Shown piece after piece: positions 16,801 to 23,137 of a stretch of DNA of 64,000 nucleotides. The stretch is from Phenylobacterium montanum (lineage in GTDB: Bacteria > Pseudomonadota > Alphaproteobacteria > Caulobacterales > Caulobacteraceae). The position numbers and the translations under genes were made by a program. Each line of letters begins with the position of its first letter. The stretch's first letter is position 1. The stretch lies in contig NZ_CP073078.1 of NCBI RefSeq assembly GCF_018135625.1, positions 3,442,501 to 3,506,500 of the forward strand. The letters are read 5' to 3'. The notes under the pieces are model-generated. The model searched no databases, was not told the origin of the DNA, and worked only from the letters and a program-made list of their open reading frames with translations.

Positions 16801-17346
16801 CGAGTTCTCGCCGATGACCGAAATCGTGCCCGCCGTGCCGATCCCGCCCTGGTACGTCTGGCCGGTGGTCTGGATGCCGTAGCGGTTCTTCCCGGTGGCG
16901 AACTGGCCAGCCACGCTGCCGTTGCTGTCGACGATGCCGTCGTTGTTGGTGTCTTTGTAGCTGGTGGTCTCGGTCAGGCTGATCGTGCCGGCGTTGCCGA
17001 CCGCGCCGGTCTTGGTCGCGGGCACGCCGGCGCCGCCGTTGATCAGGATGCCGGTGACGTAGTCCTTGCCGGTGAAGCTGATCGATCCGGAATTGGTGAC
17101 GCTGTTGACCGAGGTCTCCCCGGTCTGGGCCGTCGCCGTGGCGCTGGTGTTCTGGGTGACGGCGGCCGCCTGGGCCGACGAGGTTCCGCCGGACGAGGGG
17201 GTGATCGCGACGCCCGAGTCGATCTTGATCGTCTCGCCGTTGGACACCACCGGCGTGCTGGTCGAGGTCTTGATCTCCTGCGCGCTGGCCTGGGCCGCGG
17301 CGAAGGTCAGCGGCGCCAGAGCGGCGGCGACCCAAAGACGTTTCAT
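13819..17346 (-). CDS. Autotransporter outer membrane protein
   Basis: 1175 residues from an ATG that begins a clean signal peptide (KRLWVAAALAPLTFAAAQASAQ). Residues from about 25 to 850 form a Ser/Thr/Gly/Asn-rich passenger of repeated short strands (SGSISFTG, AGTISLTE, LGSISVTG), as expected of a right-handed beta helix. I see no cysteine. A calcium-loop-like DTNNDGIVD lies at residues 132-140. The last ~280 residues are an autotransporter barrel (GWVQEITYYNSR..., ...TARFLF) ending in the terminal Phe recognised by the Bam complex. Type V secretion to the cell surface is expected. Two in-frame ATGs upstream (to 17376) are less likely starts. Confidence 0.9.
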   Translation of the reverse strand: MKRLWVAAALAPLTFAAAQASAQEIKTSTSTPVVSNGETIKIDSGVAITPSSGGTSSAQAAAVTQNTSATATAQTGETSVNSVTNSGSISFTGKDYVTGILINGGAGVPATKTGAVGNAGTISLTETTSYKDTNNDGIVDSNGSVAGQFATGKNRYGIQTTGQTYQGGIGTAGTISVIGENSAGVFIGANGISGNLSNLGSISVTGGNSGTSDVSYGINAQGAVGSVNLSGTISALGQNAIGVNLAGPVTGFDTTTTTSSGTTTTHTAGAVEINATITATGYRSTTAPTIPSILALVANQASSELLQGGPAVAIGGNVAGGVSLDAAVAASGSGSSTTAAVVGAAVASYGRAPALLIGSGTAATQVGQFGNSGFGLVLGGTVTGSGVYTTDNNGVAVGANSVQIGAGYVDNAGLYHSTGSNQVSIFGGVNLTGTVQATGIARARDKNGSIGQVTALHLGDVAITSPATVTTNGHTYGAALNIVGSVTASETTAASIPGSVTAIQIDAGSSVPSLYNRGNILAGIGGIAGVLKSPAGGGTSGDAVAIKDGSGSLASITNSGVILASITPIDVTQPVAAGSKTTAIDLSANTTGVTVTQVTDPALTGTTSAGVTTTLAPSITGDILFGSGNAKLDIQAGTVIGGLQFGGQNDQIDVNSSGVVGALAESSGGRLSINVGTDAGATTSLLDITKPTANTLGGAQAAINVGSIHIGAVGQLFLTVDPANTATQLIANGSVTFDSGARLGLNFLTKLTAQQTTYNLIEAGTNGITVANTSTVLGAIPYLYNGSVSVTQQGSNEDLTVTVSRKTAQDLKLNPAESAAYNAVYTAFDATTGTNASAVGSTGSALLSATDRSSFLKVYDQFLPDYSGGPFEDMVLGQQAIARAEADSPEKMEDGGSRGWVQEITYYNSRSDSDQVNGYTSKGFGFAGGVEKATGRSAVGLAAAFVSSSVHDLARSDGSSQGAAAVEAGAYWRTGGGGFNLGASVNGGWSFLESRRVLMQQSGTADATLYRLAKANWMGGIGTASISASYKESFGRYYVKPEALADFVLMYEEGHTEHGAGDSYDLTINSKLNKEAIVQADMVFGASYGATTRWSPELTVGYRDVVYGGPAFTTAHFAGGAPFTLSPDYNDRGGFIARVGLRASGNYADFNASAGGVFRTGYSTYDARATARFLF

Positions 17347-17468
17347 GCGGACCAAATCCCCTCGCACCATACGCACTCGCAGCGGTTCTCGACGTCGATC
17401 ATGGCGACTTCATGTCGCCGATCCCATCCCCTCGCCAAAGCTGGCGGTCCCGTCAATAGCCCAGGTGA

Positions 17469-17813
17469 CTAGCCCGCGATAGCCTGCGCGTCGCGCTCGC
17501 CGGTGCGGATGCGCACCGCCGTCTCCAGGTCGACGACGAAAACCTTGCCGTCGCCGATCTTGCCGGTGTTGGCCGACCGGACGATGGCCTCGATCACCGC
17601 TTCCGCCAGGTCGCTGGAGACCGCGATCTCGAGCTTGACCTTGGGCAGCAGCTTCACCTCGTACTCGGCCCCGCGATAGACCTCGGTCTTGCCCTTCTGG
17701 CGCCCATAGCCGCGCACCTCGGTCACGGTCAGGCCGGAGGCGCCGGCCTCGGTCACGGCTTCCAGCACCGCATCCAGCCGGCTCGGTTTGACGACCGCGG
17801 TGATCAGTTTCAT
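17469..17813 (-). CDS. PII family nitrogen regulator (GlnK-like)
   Basis: 114 residues, the standard PII length. N-terminal KLITAVVKPSRLD, TVTEVRGYGRQKG, T-loop KTEVYRGAEYEV with the uridylylation site Tyr51, ATP-binding TGKIGDGKVFV and the C-terminal IRTGERD are all present. PII trimers sense 2-oxoglutarate, ATP/ADP and, through GlnD, glutamine. Leu at position 3 and the TVTEV segment lean to GlnK, but no amtB is adjacent, nor glnA, so the partner is not shown. The ATG at 17813 has GGAG 8 bases upstream; an in-frame extension is unlikely. Confidence 0.93.
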   Translation of the reverse strand: MKLITAVVKPSRLDAVLEAVTEAGASGLTVTEVRGYGRQKGKTEVYRGAEYEVKLLPKVKLEIAVSSDLAEAVIEAIVRSANTGKIGDGKVFVVDLETAVRIRTGERDAQAIAG

Positions 17814-17855
17814 GGGGAGGCTCCGCACGGAATCGTAGGGCCCAAGGCTAAAGGT

Positions 17856-18602
17856 TCAGCGGCGTTCGTCAAAGGGGCCGCGGCGCAGGGGCGATGGCGT
17901 CAGGGCGCCGGGGGCGAACACCCGGGCGCGGGCCCGGCGGCCCTTGGGCTTGACGGCGAAGGTCTGCTTGACCGCTTCCAAGAGGATGACGCCCGACAGG
18001 GCCGGCCACAGCATGCCGCCGACGCTGTCGATCCCCTCGGCCCAGCGCGCCGACCATTGCAGCGGCGGGGCGAACAGGGCCCGGGACCAGGCCACCGGCT
18101 CCAGCTCGGCCTCGCGGACCAGGTTCTCCAGCTGCAGACGGGTGAAGGGGCGGCCGTGGCCGAACGGGGTGGATTCCGCCCCCGCCCACAGGCTGCGCCG
18201 GTTGGCCGCGACCAGGATCACCCGGCCGGAGGGCGCCAAGACCCGCCAGACCTCGCGCATCAGCCCCAGCGGGTTGTCGGCCTCCTCCAGCGCATGGACC
18301 ATCAGGATGCGGTCGAACAGGGCGTTGACGAAGGGCAGGGCGGCCTCGTCGGCGAGGCAGGACAGCACCCTTTCACCCGCCGGCCAGACCTCGACCCCCT
18401 GGGCTGCCGGCATGGTCGCCACCACCCGCCGCGCGTGGGGCCGGAACGGGTCCAGGTAGGGGGTGGCGTAGCCCAGGCCCATCACGTCGAGCCGGGCCGC
18501 GTCGCCCCAGGCCTCGACCAGCTTGCGCGACAGGGCCGCCCGCGCCGCACGGCCCAGCGGGGTCGAATAGAATCGCCTGAGCTCGAGGACGTCGCGGCGC
18601 AT
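17856..18602 (-). CDS. Class I SAM-dependent methyltransferase-like protein
   Basis: 248 residues with a Methyltransf_11-type core: DVMGLGYATPYLDPF where the SAM-binding glycine loop is expected, LPFVNALFDRILMVHALEEADN around the acidic post-motif, and LREVWRVLAPSGRVILVAAN in split form (LREVWRVLAPSGR, VILVAANRR). The C-terminal third holds a hydrophobic stretch (GGMLWPALSGVILLEAV) and an Arg/Lys-rich tail, suggesting membrane contact. The glycine loop is atypical, so catalysis is not certain. It is divergent from gloB, 103 bases away; I recall this pairing in related alphaproteobacteria. Target unknown. Confidence 0.8.
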   Translation of the reverse strand: MRRDVLELRRFYSTPLGRAARAALSRKLVEAWGDAARLDVMGLGYATPYLDPFRPHARRVVATMPAAQGVEVWPAGERVLSCLADEAALPFVNALFDRILMVHALEEADNPLGLMREVWRVLAPSGRVILVAANRRSLWAGAESTPFGHGRPFTRLQLENLVREAELEPVAWSRALFAPPLQWSARWAEGIDSVGGMLWPALSGVILLEAVKQTFAVKPKGRRARARVFAPGALTPSPLRRGPFDERR

Positions 18603-18705
18603 GGGTCTCGGTGATCCGGGGCTCGATTGATCCGGTCTCGCGCCCTATTCTTATAGCGGCGTTCGGTGATTGTTGAGCCGGGCCGACCTTTAAATTGGAG
18701 CCGTC

Positions 18706-19431
18706 ATGCCGCTGACCGTTCGCCAGTTTCCCTGCCTGTCCGACAATTACGGCCTCTTGGCCCGCGACGAGGCCACCGGCAAGGTCGCCTGCATCGACAC
18801 GCCGGACGCAGAGGCGATCCTGGCCGAGCTGCGCACGCTGGGCTGGGGCCTGGACCTGATCCTCAACACCCACTGGCATCCCGACCACGCCGGCGGCAAC
18901 GCCCGGCTGAAGGCCGAGACCGGCTGCATGGTGGTCGGCCCGCCCGAGGTGGAGAAGATTTCGCCGGTGGACCGCAAGGTCGGCCACGGCGACGTGGTCG
19001 AGCTGGGCCAGACCCGGCTTTCGGTGATCGACACCGGCGGCCATACCCTCGGCCACATCACCTACTACGACGCCGCCGACCGGATCGCCTTCGTCGGCGA
19101 CACCCTGTTCGCGCTGGGCTGCGGCCGCCTGTTCGAGGGCACGGCCGAGCAGATGTGGGCCAGCCTCTCGCGCCTGGCCGAGCTGCCGGACGACACCGCG
19201 GTCTATTGCGCCCACGAATACACCGCCTCCAACGCCCGCTTCGCCCTCAGCGTCGACGACGGCGCCGCCCTGAAGGCGCGGGCCGACGCGGTGTTCGCCG
19301 CCCGCGAGCGGGGCGAGCCGACCGTGCCCACCAGCATCGCCCTTGAAAAGGCCACCAACCCCTTCCTCAGGGCCGGCGACGCGCGCCGGTTCGGCGAGCT
19401 GCGCGCGGCCAAGGACAGCTTCCGAGGCTGA
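18706..19431 (+). CDS. gloB: Hydroxyacylglutathione hydrolase (glyoxalase II)
   Basis: 241 residues of the metallo-beta-lactamase superfamily. It hydrolyses S-lactoylglutathione to lactate and glutathione, completing methylglyoxal detoxification. The metal-binding motif NTHWHPDHAGGN is near residues 51-62, with downstream ligands in GHTLGHITYY, FVGDTLFALGCGRLFEG and VYCAHEYTASNARFA, the last two being glyoxalase II signatures. The C-terminal part (TVPTSIALEKATNPFLR) is the substrate-binding helical domain. No glyoxalase I is next to it. Confidence 0.93.
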   Translation: MPLTVRQFPCLSDNYGLLARDEATGKVACIDTPDAEAILAELRTLGWGLDLILNTHWHPDHAGGNARLKAETGCMVVGPPEVEKISPVDRKVGHGDVVELGQTRLSVIDTGGHTLGHITYYDAADRIAFVGDTLFALGCGRLFEGTAEQMWASLSRLAELPDDTAVYCAHEYTASNARFALSVDDGAALKARADAVFAARERGEPTVPTSIALEKATNPFLRAGDARRFGELRAAKDSFRG

Positions 19432-19465
19432 TTTTCCAAGACAACGGCTGGGCCGCCGGTTCGGC

Positions 19466-19503
19466 TTGACAGGAAGTGATATCTATATCACATGACATGT
19501 CAT
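19466..19503. promoter_or_regulatory. Putative promoter with two palindromic operators before DoxX gene
   Basis: A consensus -35 hexamer TTGACA (19466-19471) is followed by GTGATAT-CT-ATATCAC (19476-19491), a 7-base inverted repeat, and at once by the perfect 12-base palindrome ATGACATGTCAT (19492-19503). The AT-rich dyads stand out in this GC-rich DNA and lie where a repressor would block transcription. The ribosome binding site and ATG of the DoxX gene follow 11-21 bases later. No regulator gene is adjacent. Confidence 0.5.
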
Positions 19504-19523
19504 CGAATTTCATGGAGCGGCCT

Positions 19524-19871
19524 ATGTCCCTGCTGACGATCCTCGGCCTCGCAGGCCGCAGCCTGATCGCCCTGCTGTTCATCCTGGCGGGCGCCGCCAA
19601 GCTGTTCGGCCCGAAGCCCTTTCTGGAGCACATGCGCCAGTTTCGCGTCCCGGCGCCGCTGCTGGTCGGGGTCATTCTGCTGGAAATCGGGGCCGGCGGG
19701 GCGGTGCTGGCCGGCTGGAACCTGCGCTGGAGCGCCGGCGCGCTTTCGGCCTTCTGCCTGGTGACCGCCGTGGTGTTCCACGCCGACCTGCGGAACAAGG
19801 TCGAGCGCACAGCTTTCTTCAAGGACCTGGCGCTGTGTGGCGGCCTTTTGAGCATGGCCGTCGCCGGCTAG
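19524..19871 (+). CDS. DoxX family membrane protein
   Basis: 115 residues with four hydrophobic segments, typical of DoxX/TQO-small-subunit-like proteins: LLTILGLAGRSLIALLFILAG, AKLFGPKPFLEHM, PAPLLVGVILLEIGAGGAVLAG (split here as PAPLLVGVILLEIG), and a last helix LALCGGLLSMAVAG. The AAKLFGP signature after helix 1 is family-typical. The ATG at 19524 has GGAG 6 bases upstream; an upstream GTG frame overlaps the palindromic operator and is unlikely to be used. Members are linked to redox or thiol stress; the role here is unknown. Confidence 0.85.
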   Translation: MSLLTILGLAGRSLIALLFILAGAAKLFGPKPFLEHMRQFRVPAPLLVGVILLEIGAGGAVLAGWNLRWSAGALSAFCLVTAVVFHADLRNKVERTAFFKDLALCGGLLSMAVAG

Positions 19872-19963
19872 CTCCGGGGCGATCGGCCCCAAGCCACCGC
19901 CTAGGCACGGCGCCCGCGCCCCTTTAGGATGGGCGCACGAGAAAGCCCGCGGCGGAGGTGGGA

Positions 19964-21220
19964 TTGGTTGCGATCGCGGTCTTGATGATGTCGCTGGTGG
20001 CCGGCTTCTTCTGGCCGGGCGCCCTGTGGGCGGGCTGCTTCTTCACCTACCAGGTGGCCTCGATCACCGAGATCGACAGCATCTCGATGGTCTATGTGGT
20101 GCTGGCCGGCGGCGTGGCCGTCTTCCACGCCCTGCGCCGCCCCCCGCCGTTCGCCTTCGGGTGGCTGGACGCGGTGTTCCTGGGCTTCATCGGCGCCTAT
20201 TCGCTGAGCGCCACCTACATGCCGGACGCCGGAGCCGGCGCGGCCGCCGCAGGCCAGCTGTGGCTGTCGGCCGGCACCATGTACGTGATCGGCCGCCTGA
20301 CCTGCTGGCCCGAGCGCCTGACCCAGACCACCCGGGAGATGCTGGTCACCACCCTGATCATGGGCTCGGTCCTGGCCCTGATCATCTTCCACTCGCGGAC
20401 CGTAACCACCGTGAGGGTGGCGCGCCTGGCCGTCGGCACCGGCAGCGACGTCGGCATTTCCGGCCCGTTCCCGTTCATTCTGGCCGGGGCGGTCGCCAGC
20501 CTGCTCTACTATTTCAACACCCGGCAGATCGTGCGGGTCGCCATAGCCGGCCTGGCCCTGGTCATCGTCGGCTATGTCTCGGTCTACAGCGCCACGCGAG
20601 GGGTCTATGTCTCGATGGTCGGCGGCCTGGGGGTGATCTGGCTGCTGGGCCGCGGCCGCATGCGCTTCAAGGGCGTGATGGTCGCCGGGGTGCTGGGCCT
20701 GTGCGGCCTGATCGCCGTGATCCCGTTCATGCCCCATACGGTCGAGCTGCAGAACGCGGTCATGCGCCTGGTCGGGAACTTCCACGGCGGCGGCGTGGCG
20801 CTCGACCCCTCGCTGATCGGGCGGATGAACAACTATCGCCTGGCCACCACGCTGTTCCTGCAGCACCCCTATTTCGGCCTCGGCATCGGCGGCTTCAACT
20901 ATTCGACCGGCATCATCTACGTGCACAACATCTTCCTGGAGATGGCCTGCGAGTTCGGCCTGGTCGGCCTGGTGCTGGAACTGACCTATCTGGCCATCCT
21001 GTTCCGCTCGGGCTTCCAACTTTCCAGGACCTATCCCGAGGCGGCGTCCCTGCTGCTGGGTTTCATCGCGGTGCACCTGACCCACATGCTGGTCAGCGAC
21101 ACCCTCGCGCACGCCAAGATCCTGTTCATGTTCACCGCGGTGATCGCCGGCGCCCTGGCCAGCCTGCAGCAGCGCAAGCCGGCGCCGGCCCCCGTGGCGG
21201 TCGAGGCCGCGCCGGCCTGA
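19964..21220 (+). CDS. O-antigen ligase/Wzy-like polysaccharide polymerase
   Basis: About 418 residues, almost wholly hydrophobic with some 11-12 membrane helices and one large periplasmic loop. The loop region MNNYRLATTLFLQHPYFGLG followed by GGFNYSTG and VHNIFLEMACEFGLVGL is the Wzy_C signature seen in O-antigen ligases and polysaccharide polymerases (the H-N-x-F/Y-L-E type motif). It acts in the inner membrane on lipid-linked glycans in the periplasm. GGAGG sits 5 bases before TTG 19964; a GTG at 19958 overlaps that site. It converges on the beta-helix gene, beside the exopolysaccharide export genes, so a polymerase role is likelier than LPS ligation. Confidence 0.85.
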   Translation: MVAIAVLMMSLVAGFFWPGALWAGCFFTYQVASITEIDSISMVYVVLAGGVAVFHALRRPPPFAFGWLDAVFLGFIGAYSLSATYMPDAGAGAAAAGQLWLSAGTMYVIGRLTCWPERLTQTTREMLVTTLIMGSVLALIIFHSRTVTTVRVARLAVGTGSDVGISGPFPFILAGAVASLLYYFNTRQIVRVAIAGLALVIVGYVSVYSATRGVYVSMVGGLGVIWLLGRGRMRFKGVMVAGVLGLCGLIAVIPFMPHTVELQNAVMRLVGNFHGGGVALDPSLIGRMNNYRLATTLFLQHPYFGLGIGGFNYSTGIIYVHNIFLEMACEFGLVGLVLELTYLAILFRSGFQLSRTYPEAASLLLGFIAVHLTHMLVSDTLAHAKILFMFTAVIAGALASLQQRKPAPAPVAVEAAPA

Positions 21221-21221
21221 G

Positions 21222-22181
21222 CTATTCGGCGAGGTCGCCCGGGGCGCTGCGATATCCCGGCGAGACATAATTCACGCCCGCCACCCCCGCCGGAACGAAA
21301 TCCCCGCCGGGCGGCAGGCCTTTGCGCACCCGGCCGAGGATCGAGAGGCGCGGGAAGCGGGCTTCGGAATCGTCGTCCCGGGCCTCGGATGGGCAGGCGG
21401 TCTTGCCGCCGATGGGCGGCCACACCGAGTCGGCCAGGGACCGGGTCGGCCGGGGCTGAACCCAGACCTCGCGCAGTTTGATCGGGAAGTCGAAGCGGCA
21501 GTCGCTGGCGTGGGTCAGCCAGACGAGGTAGCCGCTGTTGTTGTGCCGCCCCCAGATCTGGTCGCCGGTCGCGACCAGATTGACCCGGCTGATCTCGGCC
21601 GAACCCATGTCGCCCAGGTCGCGGCCGATGGTCAGGCCCTGATAGCCGGTGTAGCCGGTCAGTTTGTCGATCCTGAGATCCTTGACCCCGCCGAAGGGCT
21701 GCACCACGTCGGCGTGGAACTGATCGAAATAGCCGTAGATGCCCTCGACCCGGACGTTCTCGATCTGCACCGTCGCCTTGGGCGCGTCGATGTCGATGCC
21801 GTCGGACATGCCGCCGCCCGAGCCGTCGATCAGCACGCCCTCGATATGCACCACCCCGACGCTGTTCTTGATGTAGATGCCGCGCGACATGGCCGCGTTG
21901 GACTTGTCGGGCAAGACCGGCAGGGTGATCCAGCCGCCGATGATGACGATGTTGCGCCCGCCCTCCAGGACGGTCGAGCCGACCTTCTTGTTTCGCGGCA
22001 GCTTGACGATGTAGTCCTTGCTATCGTCGAGCTTGTTGTAGGTGATCCCGTCGCGCAGCTGCAGGGTGACGGGATGGCTCAGCGGTGGCGGCGCCCAGCG
22101 CAGCTTGTCGCTCTCGGCTGCGCTGGCGCTCCCCGCCAGCGCCAGGGCTCCCAGCAACCACGCTCTGCAAGATCTCAGCAT
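21222..22181 (-). CDS. Secreted right-handed beta-helix protein
   Basis: 319 residues with a signal peptide (MLRSCRAWLLGALALAGSASA). The body has the strand pattern of a parallel beta helix or pectate-lyase-like fold: GGRNIVIIGGWITL, GVVHIEGVLIDGSGG, ATVQIENVRVEG, VKDLRIDKLTG. No catalytic signature of a named lyase family is obvious. It probably acts in the periplasm or outside the cell, and lies in the polysaccharide region, so modification or trimming of an exopolysaccharide is a plausible but unproven role. Its stop lies one base from the stop of the convergent Wzy-like gene. Confidence 0.75.
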   Translation of the reverse strand: MLRSCRAWLLGALALAGSASAAESDKLRWAPPPLSHPVTLQLRDGITYNKLDDSKDYIVKLPRNKKVGSTVLEGGRNIVIIGGWITLPVLPDKSNAAMSRGIYIKNSVGVVHIEGVLIDGSGGGMSDGIDIDAPKATVQIENVRVEGIYGYFDQFHADVVQPFGGVKDLRIDKLTGYTGYQGLTIGRDLGDMGSAEISRVNLVATGDQIWGRHNNSGYLVWLTHASDCRFDFPIKLREVWVQPRPTRSLADSVWPPIGGKTACPSEARDDDSEARFPRLSILGRVRKGLPPGGDFVPAGVAGVNYVSPGYRSAPGDLAE

Positions 22182-22246
22182 GGCCCTCGCCTGCGCAGCT
22201 TCGCCCCAAGGTCGCGGCCCACCATGGCCGAACTGGGGCGATCAGC

Positions 22247-23089
22247 TTAGCTGCGAAGCCTGGCCTTGTAGAAGACCGTGCGGAACGGCGAGTTCAGCGC
22301 CGAGATCAGCTGCCAGCGGCCGTCGACCACGGTCTTGGCCACGTTCTTCAGCCGGGCCATGGGCGAGGGCGGCAGGGCGCGGCTGGTGACGAGGTCGAAG
22401 CCCATCTCGTCCAGCAGCCGGCGCATCTGCTCCACCCCGATGAACACTAGATGGTCGGGCAGGTACAGGCGGTCGGGATAGTCCGCCCGGCGCTCGAGGT
22501 CGCCGCCGTTGCCGGTCTCCAGGAACAGCCAGCCGCCGGGGTTCAGCCGCGCCTTGAGCTGGGCGCCGAAGTCGCGGAAATCGGGGATGTGTGAAAAGAC
22601 GTTGATCAGCGAGATGACGTCGAACCGCTCCCCGATCTCCGACAGCGGGGTCTGGGAGACCGGCAGGCCCAGGGCCTGGGCGGCCCTGGCCTTGGCCGCC
22701 ATCGGCTCGATCCCCCGGACCTGGCTTCCGGGCGCGGCCAGCTTCTGCGCCGCCTCGACCAGCTCGCCATAGCCGGCTCCGACGTCGAGCCAGGTCAGGG
22801 GGTGCTTCAGTTCGTCCGCGAAGGTCTCGGCGACCATGGCCCCATAGTGGCTGACCTTGGCCTGGAAGCGCTTGGCCTGGACGTTCAGCTGGCCTTCCTC
22901 GGTCGGATGCAGACCGGTGCGGGCCGCCTCGGAGATGGAGTCCAGCCGGGGCCGGGGGTTGACGTAGACGACCCCGCATTGGCGGCACTTGACCGCCTTG
23001 TAGCCGTTCTCCTCGCCCCACGGCCGCGCGTCGTCGGCGCCGCAGACCACGCAGGCGATGGTCTCGAGCACGGCGGCGGGATTGTTCAT
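22247..23089 (-). CDS. SAM methyltransferase with N-terminal zinc ribbon
   Basis: 280 residues. The N terminus has paired cysteines CVVCGADD and CRQCGVVYVNPRP (two CxxC knuckles about 24 residues apart), as in sugar and small-molecule methyltransferases of the Methyltransf_13/23 type. The SAM loop is LTWLDVGAGYGELVE, followed by the acidic RGIEP, FDVISLINVFSHI and GGWLFLETGNGG. The ATG at 23089 is preferred to 23107 because GAAAGG lies 8 bases upstream. It lies 48 bases downstream of the GT41 gene on the same strand, so it probably methylates a sugar of the exopolysaccharide or of a glycosylated protein. Confidence 0.85.
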   Translation of the reverse strand: MNNPAAVLETIACVVCGADDARPWGEENGYKAVKCRQCGVVYVNPRPRLDSISEAARTGLHPTEEGQLNVQAKRFQAKVSHYGAMVAETFADELKHPLTWLDVGAGYGELVEAAQKLAAPGSQVRGIEPMAAKARAAQALGLPVSQTPLSEIGERFDVISLINVFSHIPDFRDFGAQLKARLNPGGWLFLETGNGGDLERRADYPDRLYLPDHLVFIGVEQMRRLLDEMGFDLVTSRALPPSPMARLKNVAKTVVDGRWQLISALNSPFRTVFYKARLRS

Positions 23090-23137
23090 CAGGCGGGCCT
23101 TTCGCATTTGGGGACAGGGCCAGTGTGTCAGGCTGGC

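Noticed and set aside
15442-17472. 676-codon open frame antisense to the autotransporter
   Set aside because: Its residues are repetitive Arg/Gly/Ala/Asp typical of the complement of a GC-rich gene, with no family resemblance; the minus-strand protein has a signal peptide and barrel.
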